64,000 nucleotides of DNA from Guadua angustifolia (Eukaryota; Streptophyta; Magnoliopsida; Poales; Poaceae): the NCBI GenBank assembly GCA_036346375.1, contig CM070515.1, positions 11,058,423 to 11,122,422 of the forward strand. The letters are read 5' to 3'. Numbering within the stretch: position 1 is the stretch's first letter; each line of letters begins with the position of its first letter. The notes under the pieces are model-generated. The model had not been told where the DNA came from, made no database searches, and was given only the letters and a program-made list of their open reading frames with translations. Below, piece by piece: positions 44,624 to 55,602 of this stretch. The translations under genes were made by a program, and so were the position numbers.

Positions 44624-46926
44624 CACTACAAGAAACAGTGAAAAATTCGTGGGTTTTTTTAAATTCGTGGGCAAAAAAATCACGAATTTACGATTAAATT
44701 AAATCGGTTTGTAAAAACGCACGAATTTATTTAAATTGTGGGCTAAAAAATACCGACGAATTTATTTATTTAAATTAAATCGGCTTGAAAATATACCCAC
44801 GAATTACTTTAAATTGTGGTAAAAAGCCCCGAATATATATGCACGATAATTAGGGCGCCTCGGCGTGTCTCTCTCTCATTCGCTCCTCTCTCGCTCCTCT
44901 CACACGACCTCACACTTGCTCTCCTGTGACCCTTGCTTGCCTGGCCTTGCTTATCCGCCCTCACCCCTTTCTTGCACACACACTTTGCCACACACACACA
45001 CACCGCCGCTTCACTGCACGCCATGCTTCATGGATGATGCCAGTGAGTGAGGCCGACTCCTCCGACTTGAGGCGAAATCCCGCCCTCGCAGTATCTCCAC
45101 CCCAACTCGCCGCCTCTTCTCGATCTTCCCCGAATCCTCCCACCACCCTAAAACCATGCGATTTTATGCAATGCCACACTGGCGGTCAAGATCGGCAAGT
45201 CCAAGGTGGTCGTCTTGGCGGATTCACGGACAAGCGCTTCCTCGCCGACATCGCTGTCACGACGCGGTAAATCCCACCGCCCACTCTCCGCTCGCTTGCT
45301 TTGCCTAATTGCTCGCTTCGCATCTACGCACTTAGTGCGATTATTTCGACCTAGGGGATGTTCGATTACATTTTTAGAGGATGCAGTTTTCCTATCCTGG
45401 AAGCATAATACGAGAGAATGCCGAGCCTTGTTGTTTAGACTTCTGAATGCGATTCGTATTGCAGAGAATAAGCTTTGGTACACGCCCCAGCCCAAGGGCA
45501 TTTCACATAGCTGTTGTTATTGACTGTAACATGTTCATCTTCTGCGGCCGCTCAGGGGGCAAGAGGTGTGCAATGCATACAACTATATTCTAAAGTTTAA
45601 AAGCAACACATAAATAATTTCCTTATGTTGTTTTATACAACGCGGTTTTACTTGGCAGGTTAGGTGATTTCTAGATGCTCGACACCGGTAAACCTCTTTG
45701 TTTCGTTAAGTTCTCTAAAATCCCCTTTTCCTTGGTTGTCTTATTTCTCTGTAAATTCTGGTATGGTAAATGACTGCTGTTTATGCAAAGATGTGTCTTG
45801 AAAGTTGAAAATTGTGAAAAGCTGAAGGGGTTTTGCCTTAAAGTCTGAATTCAAGAGGGCTTATACTTTTTTTCATTTATGTATCCGCACACATTTACTG
45901 TACAACTTCAATTCCAGGTCAGACATTGCTTGGAAGAACGCAAACTATGCTCAGATTTGGGAGTACCTTCGGGATGAATATGAGTTAACCCAAAGATTTG
46001 GAAACCTTGATTTTAAGTTGAAATTTGTTGAGGTAAGGCTCAGTCGATATATAGAACATTTGGTGGTTCACATTAGTTTATTCATTGTATTTCAAATGCA
46101 CACATCAGTATTTGTCTATCCTTGTGATCTTTGCAATAAATGTAATTTGCAAAGACAACATTCGGTTCCTTCAGAGATCCTTCGTAATGTAAAGTCGATT
46201 TTCGGAATGGCTTATTATCATCTTGATTAGTGTGGAGATCTTGATATCTGTTTATAACACATTCAGAGCCGTTATTCATTGTTTTCTATGAAAGAAATGC
46301 GAAATTATGTATATTCACCCTGTTGTTTATCTCTTCATTCTACACCCCATGTTTCATTATTTACTTAAACATTGACTTTTAGACCCCTAAGGCTAATTTG
46401 ATTTGTATAAGTGTTCTTGAAATATCCTTTAGTATCATGTTAGTTTTGGTCTTTTTTTTGTGTGTGGATGAATACATCTATGTCGATAACAATCCTCACG
46501 CCAAAGACCAAACTAGCGTCAAAATTTTTTTGTATACGGCTCTTAAATTCGTGAGCCCATTAAAACCCACAATTTATCGCTTAAATTGTGGGTTTTTTTT
46601 CACTTCATTTAATTTAATCCATAAATTGTGGTTTTTTCAAATTTTCGCAATTTATGATTAAATTGTGGGTTTTTTCACCAATTTACGAATTTAATAAAAT
46701 TCGTGGGTTTTTTCAAGCCCACGATTTATCAGCTTAAATTCGTGGGTTTTTTCAAGAACTCCATTTAATTTAATTAAATTGTGGGTACCCACTAATTTAA
46801 TTGAATAATTTCGTCGAGTTAAATTCGTGAACTAAATTGACGGTTTGCCCACAATTTAAGTTAAATTGTGGGTTTTAACTAAATTGTGGGTTTTGGCCCA
46901 CGAATTTTTCCCTGCTTCTTGTAGTG
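44624..46926. mobile_element. Non-autonomous CACTA element with captured gene (TSD AGG)
   Basis: A 2303-bp element starts CACTACAAGAAACAGTGAAA and ends with the inverse of CACTACAAGAAGCAGGGAAA. AGG flanks it at 44621-44623 and 46927-46929. Subterminal zones are packed with AAATTCGTGGGTTTTTT-type repeats in both orientations. The interior has no transposase. It holds a GC-rich promoter-like stretch (44860-45300) and RMD1-type exons (about 45918-46255). Confidence 0.88.
45918..46255 (+). pseudogene. Captured RMD1/DUF155-type gene fragment inside CACTA
   Basis: Exon 45918-46032 has an intact acceptor and a GTAAGG donor and encodes SDIAWKNANYAQIWEYLR, then ELTQRF and LDFKLKFVE, a strongly conserved stretch in plant RMD1-like (DUF155) proteins. 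The next exon, from 46175, encodes EILRNVKSIF and, after a small frameshift, the hydrophobic EWLIIILISVEILISVYN typical of their C-terminal membrane segment. The piece between FVE and EIL seems to be missing. Surrounding GC-rich sequence (44860-45300) may include the captured 5' end. Probably not functional; it could produce a chimeric or silencing transcript. Confidence 0.75.
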
Positions 46927-47358
46927 AGGCCTCAACTCTTTTGTGCTAATACTTGATATCCACAATTTCGATTGCTATTTACCTTGTTCTTCGATTGCTT
47001 GCAGGAATTGATCATTATGACTAGGTCGATTCGTGCTTCTAACTAGGTTGATAACAATTCCAGAATTAGTTCAGTGATTGTTTAGTGTACCAATCGTGTA
47101 CGGTTAATAGTCGGATCGTGAGAATAGTTTCCACGAATCATAGAAGTCCTCATCGAAAGAACAGGACCTCAACTAGCCACATCAACAGAGGCAGCCATGG
47201 AGCAAATCTGTTGAAGTGTTCAGGAAGGGAGGAAGGAGGAGGTTGCTGGGGAAGGACGCCATGGCCTTCTCCATTTCCAACGCTGTAGATTTCTAATTAT
47301 CTCTCTTTCTTTTACTTCTCTCTCTTATTGTTGGCATAGAATCATCGTTTAAATGGTA

Positions 47359-47634
47359 CTTCCTCCGTTTTTTATAAGGTCTATTTTTTGAATGGTCTTG
47401 TTTACAAATGTAAGGCTTGCATGTAGATTTAATGAGACCTTTCCTTCTATACCCTTATTTATTTTCTCTCATCCATATGCATTTATTCATTACCACTCAC
47501 ACAAAGTATATCTTTCATCTTCCAAGACAATTAAGTGGGGGTATCTAAGTCATTTTCTCTCGTATCTTTCTCAATTTCAATGCAACCTTAATCCTTGTGC
47601 AAAATCAAAATACACCTTATAAAAACGGAGGGGG
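47359..47634. mobile_element. Stowaway MITE, copy 1 (TSD TA)
   Basis: Starts CTTCCTCCGTTTTTTATAAGG and ends CCTTATAAAAACGGAGGGGG, flanked by TA on both sides: a classic Tc1/mariner-type MITE. Present again in unit 2. Confidence 0.85.
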
Positions 47635-47926
47635 TACTTGGCTGCGCATCCGTCTGATTGACGGTGCCTCCATGCACATGGTTTTTATCTCATGCCATCG
47701 CATGGAGAAATCAATTCATGACGCTGCTATTCTTGGCCGCCGGACCTCCCGCATGGGCTCTGCACTATCAAGACGCCGACAAGATATACATCTGCACTAG
47801 CAAGACGCCAACAAGATATACATACTGGATCCTACCGCGTCAAAACGCCGACGATCCATCTTGACGCGCACGTCTAGGTACCCATCACCAAAGCTAACGC
47901 ATCGGTCGCCAAGCGGCACCTTCATG

Positions 47927-50265
47927 GAGGGTCGTTCCAAACATTTTGAGGGCCCTAGGGCAAAATCAAAAGTGGGGGCCCTATAGTCTAAAAAACATAG
48001 AACACATCTTATATATATATCAATCAATATCTAACATGTTCAATAATTTAAAGACAATAGGAACTATGGTCTATGGAAGAAAGAAATATTACTTGTATAG
48101 AAGATCATGCTTGAGACTTGATGAAAAGATCACTTCAGCCAATAACGATTAAGGAAAGCCATTATATTTCACCTAGAAATGCAAACAAACAAGCCCATCA
48201 AAGTATAATAATCATATAAAGCAATTTCTTCTTACATTTCTACATGCAAAATCATTGATAATACTATCCATATCAATGTGATCCAACATAGCCTTTTCTA
48301 TGCATAAAGTAGCTAAACCATTTAGCCTTTCATGTGACATTGTTGATCTCAAATAGTTTTTCAATAATTTCAACTTTGAAAAGCTTCTTTTAGCTGATGC
48401 TACAGTCACAGGTACAATGAATAATATTCTAGAAGCAATTGAAACATTTGGATAACAATCTACATCTCTAATAAACTCAAAATTTTCAATTGCAGACATT
48501 GAATCATTTGGTAAAGTCATTTGCAACACTCTTAATTCTGAACAAAGATCATCTAATTCAACATCACATGATTCATTCTGAGAAAAAGTTTCTACAAATT
48601 TAGTACAACACTTTCTTAATTCAATGTCAACCAATGACTTCAAGATTTTTGAGCTAAGTAAAAATCCGAATATACCTTTAAATGTTTGAAGTTCCTCAAA
48701 TCTATTTTTTAGAGAAGTAATTGCTATATCTACTATAACTAAGAAACAATTAGCTTCAAAAGCCTTTTGAGCAGTTAGAACTTCTTCAATGTGATCGCTT
48801 TCATCATATTGTTTTTCCTAGTAGCACGACGCTTTATTGGAAATGATGATTCTATCTTCATTTCAGATGCAAGACCTTTAGCAATGTTCAAACTAGATGC
48901 AAATCCTTCATTTATATACTTATCAAAATATTGCATTATGCCTTCTATTTATTGCGGCGTAATCAACGTACATAGGTGAAGATTGTAACTTTTTACTTAC
49001 CGTATTCACGGAAAATAAAATATCATGCCAAATGACCATACCAAGTAAAAATCAAAAGTTCCAAGAACATCATACAGATTCTTCAGATCACTCTTTGACT
49101 TAGGGTCATCAAGACTTGCATACCTCTAATAAAGCTAACCTTATTTGTGGAGCTTGATATCTAATAGCTTTAACACTTTTGATACGACTCTCCTAACTAG
49201 TATTAGACAAAGGTTTATCTCATTAAATTTGGAACATGATCAAGCAAAAGTTTCCATCTTTTAGGAAAACTTGAAAATAATACATATATCCGTTGCACAA
49301 TTCCAAAAAATGAAATAACTTTACCACAAGAATTTGACATATCACAAAGAGTAAGATTAAGACTATGACAAGCACATGGCATATATAAAGCTCTTCGATT
49401 CATATCAAGCAATCGTTTTTGTACCCCTTGGTGCTTCCCTTTCATGTTAGAACCATTGTCATAACCTTGTCCCCTTATATCATCAACATTAAGGCCAAAA
49501 GATTTTATAGCATTTAGCAATTCATTAAAAATCCCTAAACCAGATGTATCATTCACATTCAAGAACTCTAAAAAGAATTCTTCTATATTAATTTGGGTAC
49601 TTGAGATATTAACACATCTAACAATAAGAGTCATTTGTTCTTGATGGCTCACATCCGGAGTACAATCAAGAATTACAGAAAAATATTTGGCATCTTTAAC
49701 AATCTTTATGATAGAACGTGTAACACTATGTGCTAAACGTGAAATTAACTCATTTTGAATTTTAGGACTAAGATAATGGTGATGGATTTCATTACCTGTA
49801 ATGCGTCTAAGATGATCTTGCATCACCAAATCAAATTCTGCAACCATTTCAACACATGCTAAAAAATTACCATTATTGTCTTGGTAAAATCTATCATTAG
49901 ATCCTCGAAAAGCCAAACTACGTTTACTAAGAAACTTCACAATGGCAAGTATTCTAACTAAAACATGTCTCAATCGCTCTTTCTCCTTTGTAATTTCTTG
50001 TTGCAACTCTTTATCAATTGTTTCCATTTTTCCTAGTCTTATTCTTAATTCATTCCAAGTGTTCATGCTAGTAATATGCTCAACACTATTTTTGTGGTCT
50101 TTGAGCCTAGAACTAAAATGTTTCCAATCATTCAAACCATTATCAGCTAATGAACTCTTGTTCATATTAGATTTGAAAAGCTTACAACAAAAACAATACA
50201 CTTTATCAACATGCTTTGAATAAACCAACCATTTTCTATCATGTATCTCACCATTACTCATTTTT
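47927..50265 (-). pseudogene. hAT (ZMYM1-like) transposase, truncated duplicate
   Basis: Minus strand. 50261-49215 encodes the TTF-type zinc-finger region (VYCFCCKLF...WKHFSSRLKDH), the DUF4371 part (AFRGSNDRFYQDNNGNF, VILDCTPDVSHQEQMTLIVR) and ACHSLNLTL. Frame breaks follow near 49215. The C-terminal hAT dimerisation region lies at 48643-48212 (YPNVSIASRILF, ASAKRSFSKLKLLKNYLRS). A stop lies at the place of a conserved Trp after LSNT. The N-terminus and right element end are missing because the duplication ends at 50265. Dead copy. Confidence 0.85.
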
Positions 50266-50600
50266 TAAATTGTGAGTTTAATTTAACGTTAAATTCGTGG
50301 GTTTTTTCAAATTTCATTTAATTTATCAGCTAAATTGTGGGTTTTTTTCACCATTTATTTAATCATAAATTGTGGGTTTTTTCAGCCCACGAATTTAACA
50401 GTTAAATTCGTGGGTTTTTTCAGTAACCCACGAATTTAATTTAAATTCGTGGGTACCCACGAATTTAATTGAATAATTTCGTCGAGTTAAATTCGTGAAC
50501 TAAATTCGACGGTTTGCCCACGAATTTAAGTTAAATTCGTGGGTTTTGGCCTAAATTCGTGGGTTTTTGGCCCACGAATTTTTCCCTGTTTCTTGTAGTG
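50266..50600. repeat. Duplicated right end of the CACTA element
   Basis: Second copy of the 46592-46926 subterminal and TIR sequence, joined directly to the truncated hAT gene and followed by the same AGGCCTCAAC flank. It has no left end, so it came with the segmental duplication rather than by transposition. Confidence 0.88.
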
Positions 50601-51032
50601 AGGCCTCAACTCTTTTGTGCTAATACTTGATATCCACAATTTCAGATTGCTATTTACCTTGTTCTTCGATTGCTTGCAGGAATTGATCATTATGACTAGG
50701 TCGGTCGTGCTTCTAACTAGGTTGATAACAATTCCAGAATTAGTTCAGTGATTGTTTAGTGTACCAATCGTGTACGGTTAATAGTCGGATCGTGAGAATA
50801 GTTTCCACGAATCATAGAAGTCCTCATCGAAAGAACAGGACCTCAACTAGCCACATCAACAGAGGCAGCCATGGAGCAAATCTGTTGAAGTGTTCAGGAA
50901 GGGAGGAAGGAGGAGGTTGCTGGGGAAGGACGCCATGGCCTTCTCCATTTCCAACGCTGTAGATTTCTAATTATCTCTCTTTCTTTTACTTCTCTCTCTT
51001 ATTGTTGGCATAGAATCATCGTTTAAATGGTA

Positions 51033-51306
51033 CTTCCTCCGTTTTTTATAAGGTCTATTTTTTGAATGGTCTTGTTTACAAATGTAAGGCTTGCATGTAG
51101 ATTTAATGAGACCTTTCCTTCTATACCCTTATTTATTTTCTCTCATCCATATGCATTTATTCATTACCACTCACACAAAGTATATCTTTCATCTTCCAAG
51201 ACAATTAAGTGGGGGTATCTAAGTCATTTTCTCTCGTATCTTTCTCAATTTCAATGCAACCTTAATCCTTGTGCAAAATCAAAATACACCTTATAAAAAC
51301 GGAGGG
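51033..51306. mobile_element. Stowaway MITE, copy 2
   Basis: Duplicate of 47359-47634, with two fewer G at the right end. Confidence 0.85.
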
Positions 51307-51877
51307 TACTTGGTCAAGATCCGTCGATTGACGGTGCCTCCATGCACATGGTTTTTATCTCATGCCATCGCATGGAGAAATCAATTCATGACGCTGCTAT
51401 TCTTGGCCGCCGGACCTCCCGCATGGGCTCTGCACTATCAAGACGCCAACAAGATATACATCCGCACTAGCAAGACGCCAACAAGATATACATCTCGGAT
51501 CCTACCGTCAAAACGCCGACGATCCATCTTGACGCCGCACGTCTAGGTACCCATCACCAAAGCTAACGATCGATGCCAAGCGGCACCTTCATGGAGGGTC
51601 GCTCCAAACATTTTGAGGGCCCTAGGGCAAAATCAAAAGTGGGGCCCTATAGTCTAAAAAACATAGAACACATCTTATATATATATCAATCAATATCTAA
51701 CATGTTCAATAATTTAAAGACAATAGGAACTATGGTCTATGGAAGAAAGAAATATTACTTGTATAGAAGATCATGCTTGAGACTTGATGAAAAGATCACT
51801 TCAGCCAATAACGATTAAGGAAAGCCATTATATTTCACCTAGAAATGCAAACAAACAAGCCCATCAAAGTATAATAA

Positions 51878-54350
51878 TCATATAAAGCAATTTCTTCTTA
51901 CATTTCTACATGCAAAATCATTGATAATACTATCCATATCAATGTGATCCAACATAGCCTTTTCTATGCATAAAGTAGCTAAACCATTTAGCCTTTCATG
52001 TGACATTGTTGATCTCAAATAGTTTTTCAATAATTTCAACTTTGAAAAGCTTCTTTTAGCTGATGCTACAGTCACAGGTACAATGAATAATATTCTAGAA
52101 GCAATTGAAACATTTGGATAACAATCTACATCTCTAATAAACTCAAAATTTTCAATTGCGACATTGAATCATTTGGTAAAGTCATTTGCAACACTCTTAA
52201 TTCTGAACAAAGATCATCTAATTCAACATCACATGATTCATTACGAGAAAAAGTTTCTACAAATTTAGTACAACACTTTCTTAATTCAATGTCAACCAAT
52301 GACTTCAAGATTTTTGAGCTAAGTAAAAATCCGAATATACCTTTAAATGTTTGAAGTTCCTCAAATCTATTTTTTAGAGAAGTAATTGCTATATCTACTA
52401 TAACTAAGAAACAATTAGCTTCAAAAGCCTTTTGAGCAGTTAGAACTTCTTCAATGTGATCGCTTTCATCATATTGTTTTTTCCTAGTAGCACGACGTTT
52501 TATTGGAAATGATGATTCTATCTTCATTTCAGATGCAAGACCTTTAGCAATGTTCAAACTAGATGCAAATCCTTCATTTATATACTTATCAAAATATTGC
52601 ATTATGCCTTCTATTTATTGCAGGGCAGAATCAACGTACATAGGTGAAGATTGTAACTTTTTACTTACCGTATTCACGGAAAATAAAATATCATGCCAAA
52701 TGACCATACCAAGTAAAAAATCAAAAGTTCCAAGAACATCATACAGATTCTTCGCATCACTCTTTGACTTAGGGTCATCAGAAGACTTGCATACCTCTAA
52801 TAAAGCTAACCTTATTTGTGGAGCTTGATATCTAATAGCTTTAACACTTTTGATACGACTCTCCTAACGAGTATTAGACAAAGGTTTATCTGTTAAATTT
52901 GGAACATGATCAAGCAAAAGTTTCCATCTTTTAGGAAAACTTGAAAATAATACATATATCCGTTGCACAATTCCAAAAAATGAAATAACTTTACCACAAG
53001 AATTTGACATATCACAAAGAGTAAGATTAAGACTATGACAAGCACATGGCATATATAAAGCTCTTCGATTCATATCAAGCAATCGTTTTTGTACCCCTTG
53101 GTGCTTCCCTTTCATGTTAGAACCATTGTCATAACCTTGTCCCTTATATCATCAACATTAAGGCCAAAAGATTTTATAGCATTTAGCAATTCATTAAAAT
53201 CCTAAACCGGATGTATCATTCACATTCAAGAACTCTAAAAGAATTCTTCTATATTAATTTGGGTACTTGAGATATTAACACATCTAACAATAAGAGTCAT
53301 TTGTTCTTGATGGCTCACATCCGAGTACAATCAAGAATTACGAGAAAAATATTTGGCATCTTTAACAATCTTTATGATAGAACGTGTAACACTATGTGCT
53401 AAACGTGAAATTAACTCATTTTGAATTTTAGGACTAAGATAATGGTGATGGATTTCATTACCTGTAATGCGTCTAAGATGATCTTGCATCACCAAATCAA
53501 ATTCTGCAACCATTTCAACACATGCTAAAAAATTACCATTATTGTCTTGGTAAAATCTATCATTAGATCCTCGAAAAGCCAAACTACGTTTACTAAGAAA
53601 CTTCACAATGGCAAGTATTCTAACTAAAACATGTCTCAATCGCTCTTTCTCCTTTGTAATTTCTTGTTGCAACTCTTTATCAATTGTTTCCATTTTTCCT
53701 AGTCTTATTCTTAATTCATTCCAAGTGTTCATGCTAGTAATATGCTCAACACTATTTTTGTGGTCTTTGAGCCTAGAACTAAAATGTTTCCAATCATTCA
53801 AACCATTATCAGCTAATGAACTCTTGTTCATATTAGATTTGAAAAGCTTACAACAAAAACAATACACTTTATCAACATGCTTTGAATAAACCAACCATTT
53901 TCTATCATGTATCTCACCATTACTCATTTTTTTTGAATAATAAGCAGATGAAAAATGTCTAGAGGTATTATCTAAGGGGAATGTCATATTTTCTTCTCTT
54001 ATAGGTCCTTTTTCCACTAAAATGTCCCTAGCTTTATTATCAAAGTTATCCCAATTTCTTGGGTCATAAATATCCATTGTAAAATCTTTATTGCCACTTA
54101 AAGTATCTGAACTAGATGGACTAGCTAAATTTTCATGCCTGCTTATATCATCTACTTCTTGATTAGGATCTACTTCTTGATTAGACTGTTCTTCAACACA
54201 AATTATCGCTAAGTTCTCAGGATTTGTAGATGAATCTACATTAGTTCTAAAGAATTTGTCAATGGCACCTCTCTGTGTCTCTATAAATTCATCTACACGT
54301 TTTCTTTTCTTTCTTTTTTCGCTTCCAGACAAGTACTTTCTAGATGACAT
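51878..54350 (-). pseudogene. hAT transposase (TTF zinc finger, DUF4371, dimerisation domain)
   Basis: Minus strand. ATG at 54350 opens MSSRKYLSGSEKRKKRKR, a basic, nuclear-localisation-like start. Acidic linker follows, then the TTF-type zinc finger (VYCFCCKLF) and the DUF4371 region. The frame is lost near 53331, resumes 53115-52864 (KGHQGVQKR-like, ACHSLNLTL), breaks at a stop in place of Trp, resumes 52602-52126 and ends with the hAT dimerisation region (52100-51878). Compared with copy 1 the breaks are at partly different sites, so some arose after duplication. The plant ZMYM1-like proteins are domesticated or active relatives of this family. Confidence 0.85.
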
Positions 54351-54413
54351 TCCGAACGCAGAACCTCCCTGCCTCGCCCCTGCACAACACAAATAACGGA
54401 AATACGGAATCAA

Positions 54414-55594
54414 CCAAGCATCATGTCACATGAACAGATCTAGATGTATCACATCAACCAAGCATCATATGATCCAAATCTTTGTCATCAATCGTTACTT
54501 AATTTTGTAAGGTCCTCTGATCTAGATATGTTCAATACTTAATGTACATCTTGCATGCATAATGGCCCATAAAAAAAACTACAAGAAAAAGTAGGTATAT
54601 GTATATCAAGAACAGACCGAAGAGGTTACTAGAAAAAATTGTCTGTAATGTTAAAAATGAAACTCTAACCAGTATAAATGGTCCGCCTAGAACTTTCTCA
54701 AACCATGCTTACCATCACAATTACAGGATAACCTCAACTCGATCGGAGTGAGTCTGCTCCCAGGCCCCAGCTCCGATTCACATTATCACATAAGCACAAG
54801 CACTCGACGAAAACAAAACAACACGGGAGGGCTCAGGGCTGATGATCAGGAGAAGAATCAAGAATCGAGGGATACCTGCCTGGTCGACGGAGCCACAGCC
54901 ACGGAGGAGTTGGAGGCGAGGCGAGCCTGATCAAGTGAAGGCAGAAGGCCTCGGCGCCTCGTCACTCATGAGGCCAAGACTGCCGTCTGTTGTCGGCCGT
55001 CTGGCGGAGGCGAGGCGGACCAGGCGGTCAGAGATGCCGAGGGCGCCGTTGTCTATGGACTACGAGCTCGGCAGGCGACGGGGCGAGAGGAGCCGCCAGG
55101 CGCCAAGGCCTCGCCGGTAGTGGAGCCTACGCGAAGAGGAGGAGGCGGGTGGCGACGAGCCGACGAGCACGAGCAGCCGTGGCGCCGAGCGAGATTGCGG
55201 GAACAGGGCCTCGTCTCAACGATTCGACCTCCATAAATTGGTGTTGGTGGTGACCGGTGAGCTGCGCACCTTGCCGTTGCCGAGCGCCCGAGCCGCAGCC
55301 GCCTAGGGAAGGGAAGACAGTGATGGCAGTGGGGAGAGCTGGAGACTGGAGATAGGGATTGGGGAATGAGGATTTCAGATTTGGGGAGGAACCGAGACAA
55401 GCATGAGCTGCATTTGGATTTGGGAATTGGGGAGGAAGAGGAACCGAGGAGACGAGGAGCTGCAGAGGAATTAGGGAACCGCCGAACCGGATGCATATAC
55501 AACAACAGTACAGTCTACTGGCCTTGGGCTAGGAGCCCCTAGTTCTCGGGGCCCTAGGCCGTCGCCCCGAGTGCCCTGGCTAGGAATGGTCCTG
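54414..55594 (-). other. 5' region of the hAT element
   Basis: Inside the transposon, upstream of the transposase ATG. 54900-55320 is GC-rich with many overlapping frames that look like composition artefacts. 55320-55450 has G-rich repeats (GGGGAGGAACCGAG, GGGGAGGAAGAGGAACCGAG). No second gene supported. Confidence 0.4.
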
Positions 55595-55602
55595 CCTTCA
55601 TG

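Larger units (their letters stand above)
46592..50265. repeat. Segmental tandem duplication, unit 1 (~3.67 kb)
   Basis: Matches 50266-53931. It contains the right end of the CACTA element, its flank, a Stowaway MITE, and the hAT transposase from its 3' end to the MSNGE segment, where it stops abruptly at the run of T before 50266. Most of the two units is nearly identical; the CACTA-end part is clearly more diverged. Confidence 0.9.
50266..53931. repeat. Segmental tandem duplication, unit 2
   Basis: Same content and order as 46592-50265. At its right end the transposase gene continues without break into its N-terminal exon, so this side keeps the original context. Confidence 0.9.
51594..55594 (-). 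mobile_element. Complete hAT transposon, ZMYM1-like family (TSD CCTTCATG)
   Basis: A 4001-bp element with short imperfect termini, GAGGGTCGCTCC on the left and (inverted) CAGGACCATTCC on the right. The identical 8-mer CCTTCATG flanks it at 51586-51593 and 55595-55602, the size expected for hAT. It holds one minus-strand transposase gene and a GC-rich region upstream (about 54900-55500) that probably includes its promoter. The gene is broken, so the element is not autonomous. Confidence 0.88.

Noticed and set aside
47085..47288. 67-codon frame found identically at 50759-50962
   Set aside because: Identical only because of the segmental duplication; no domain and no reason to think it is coding.
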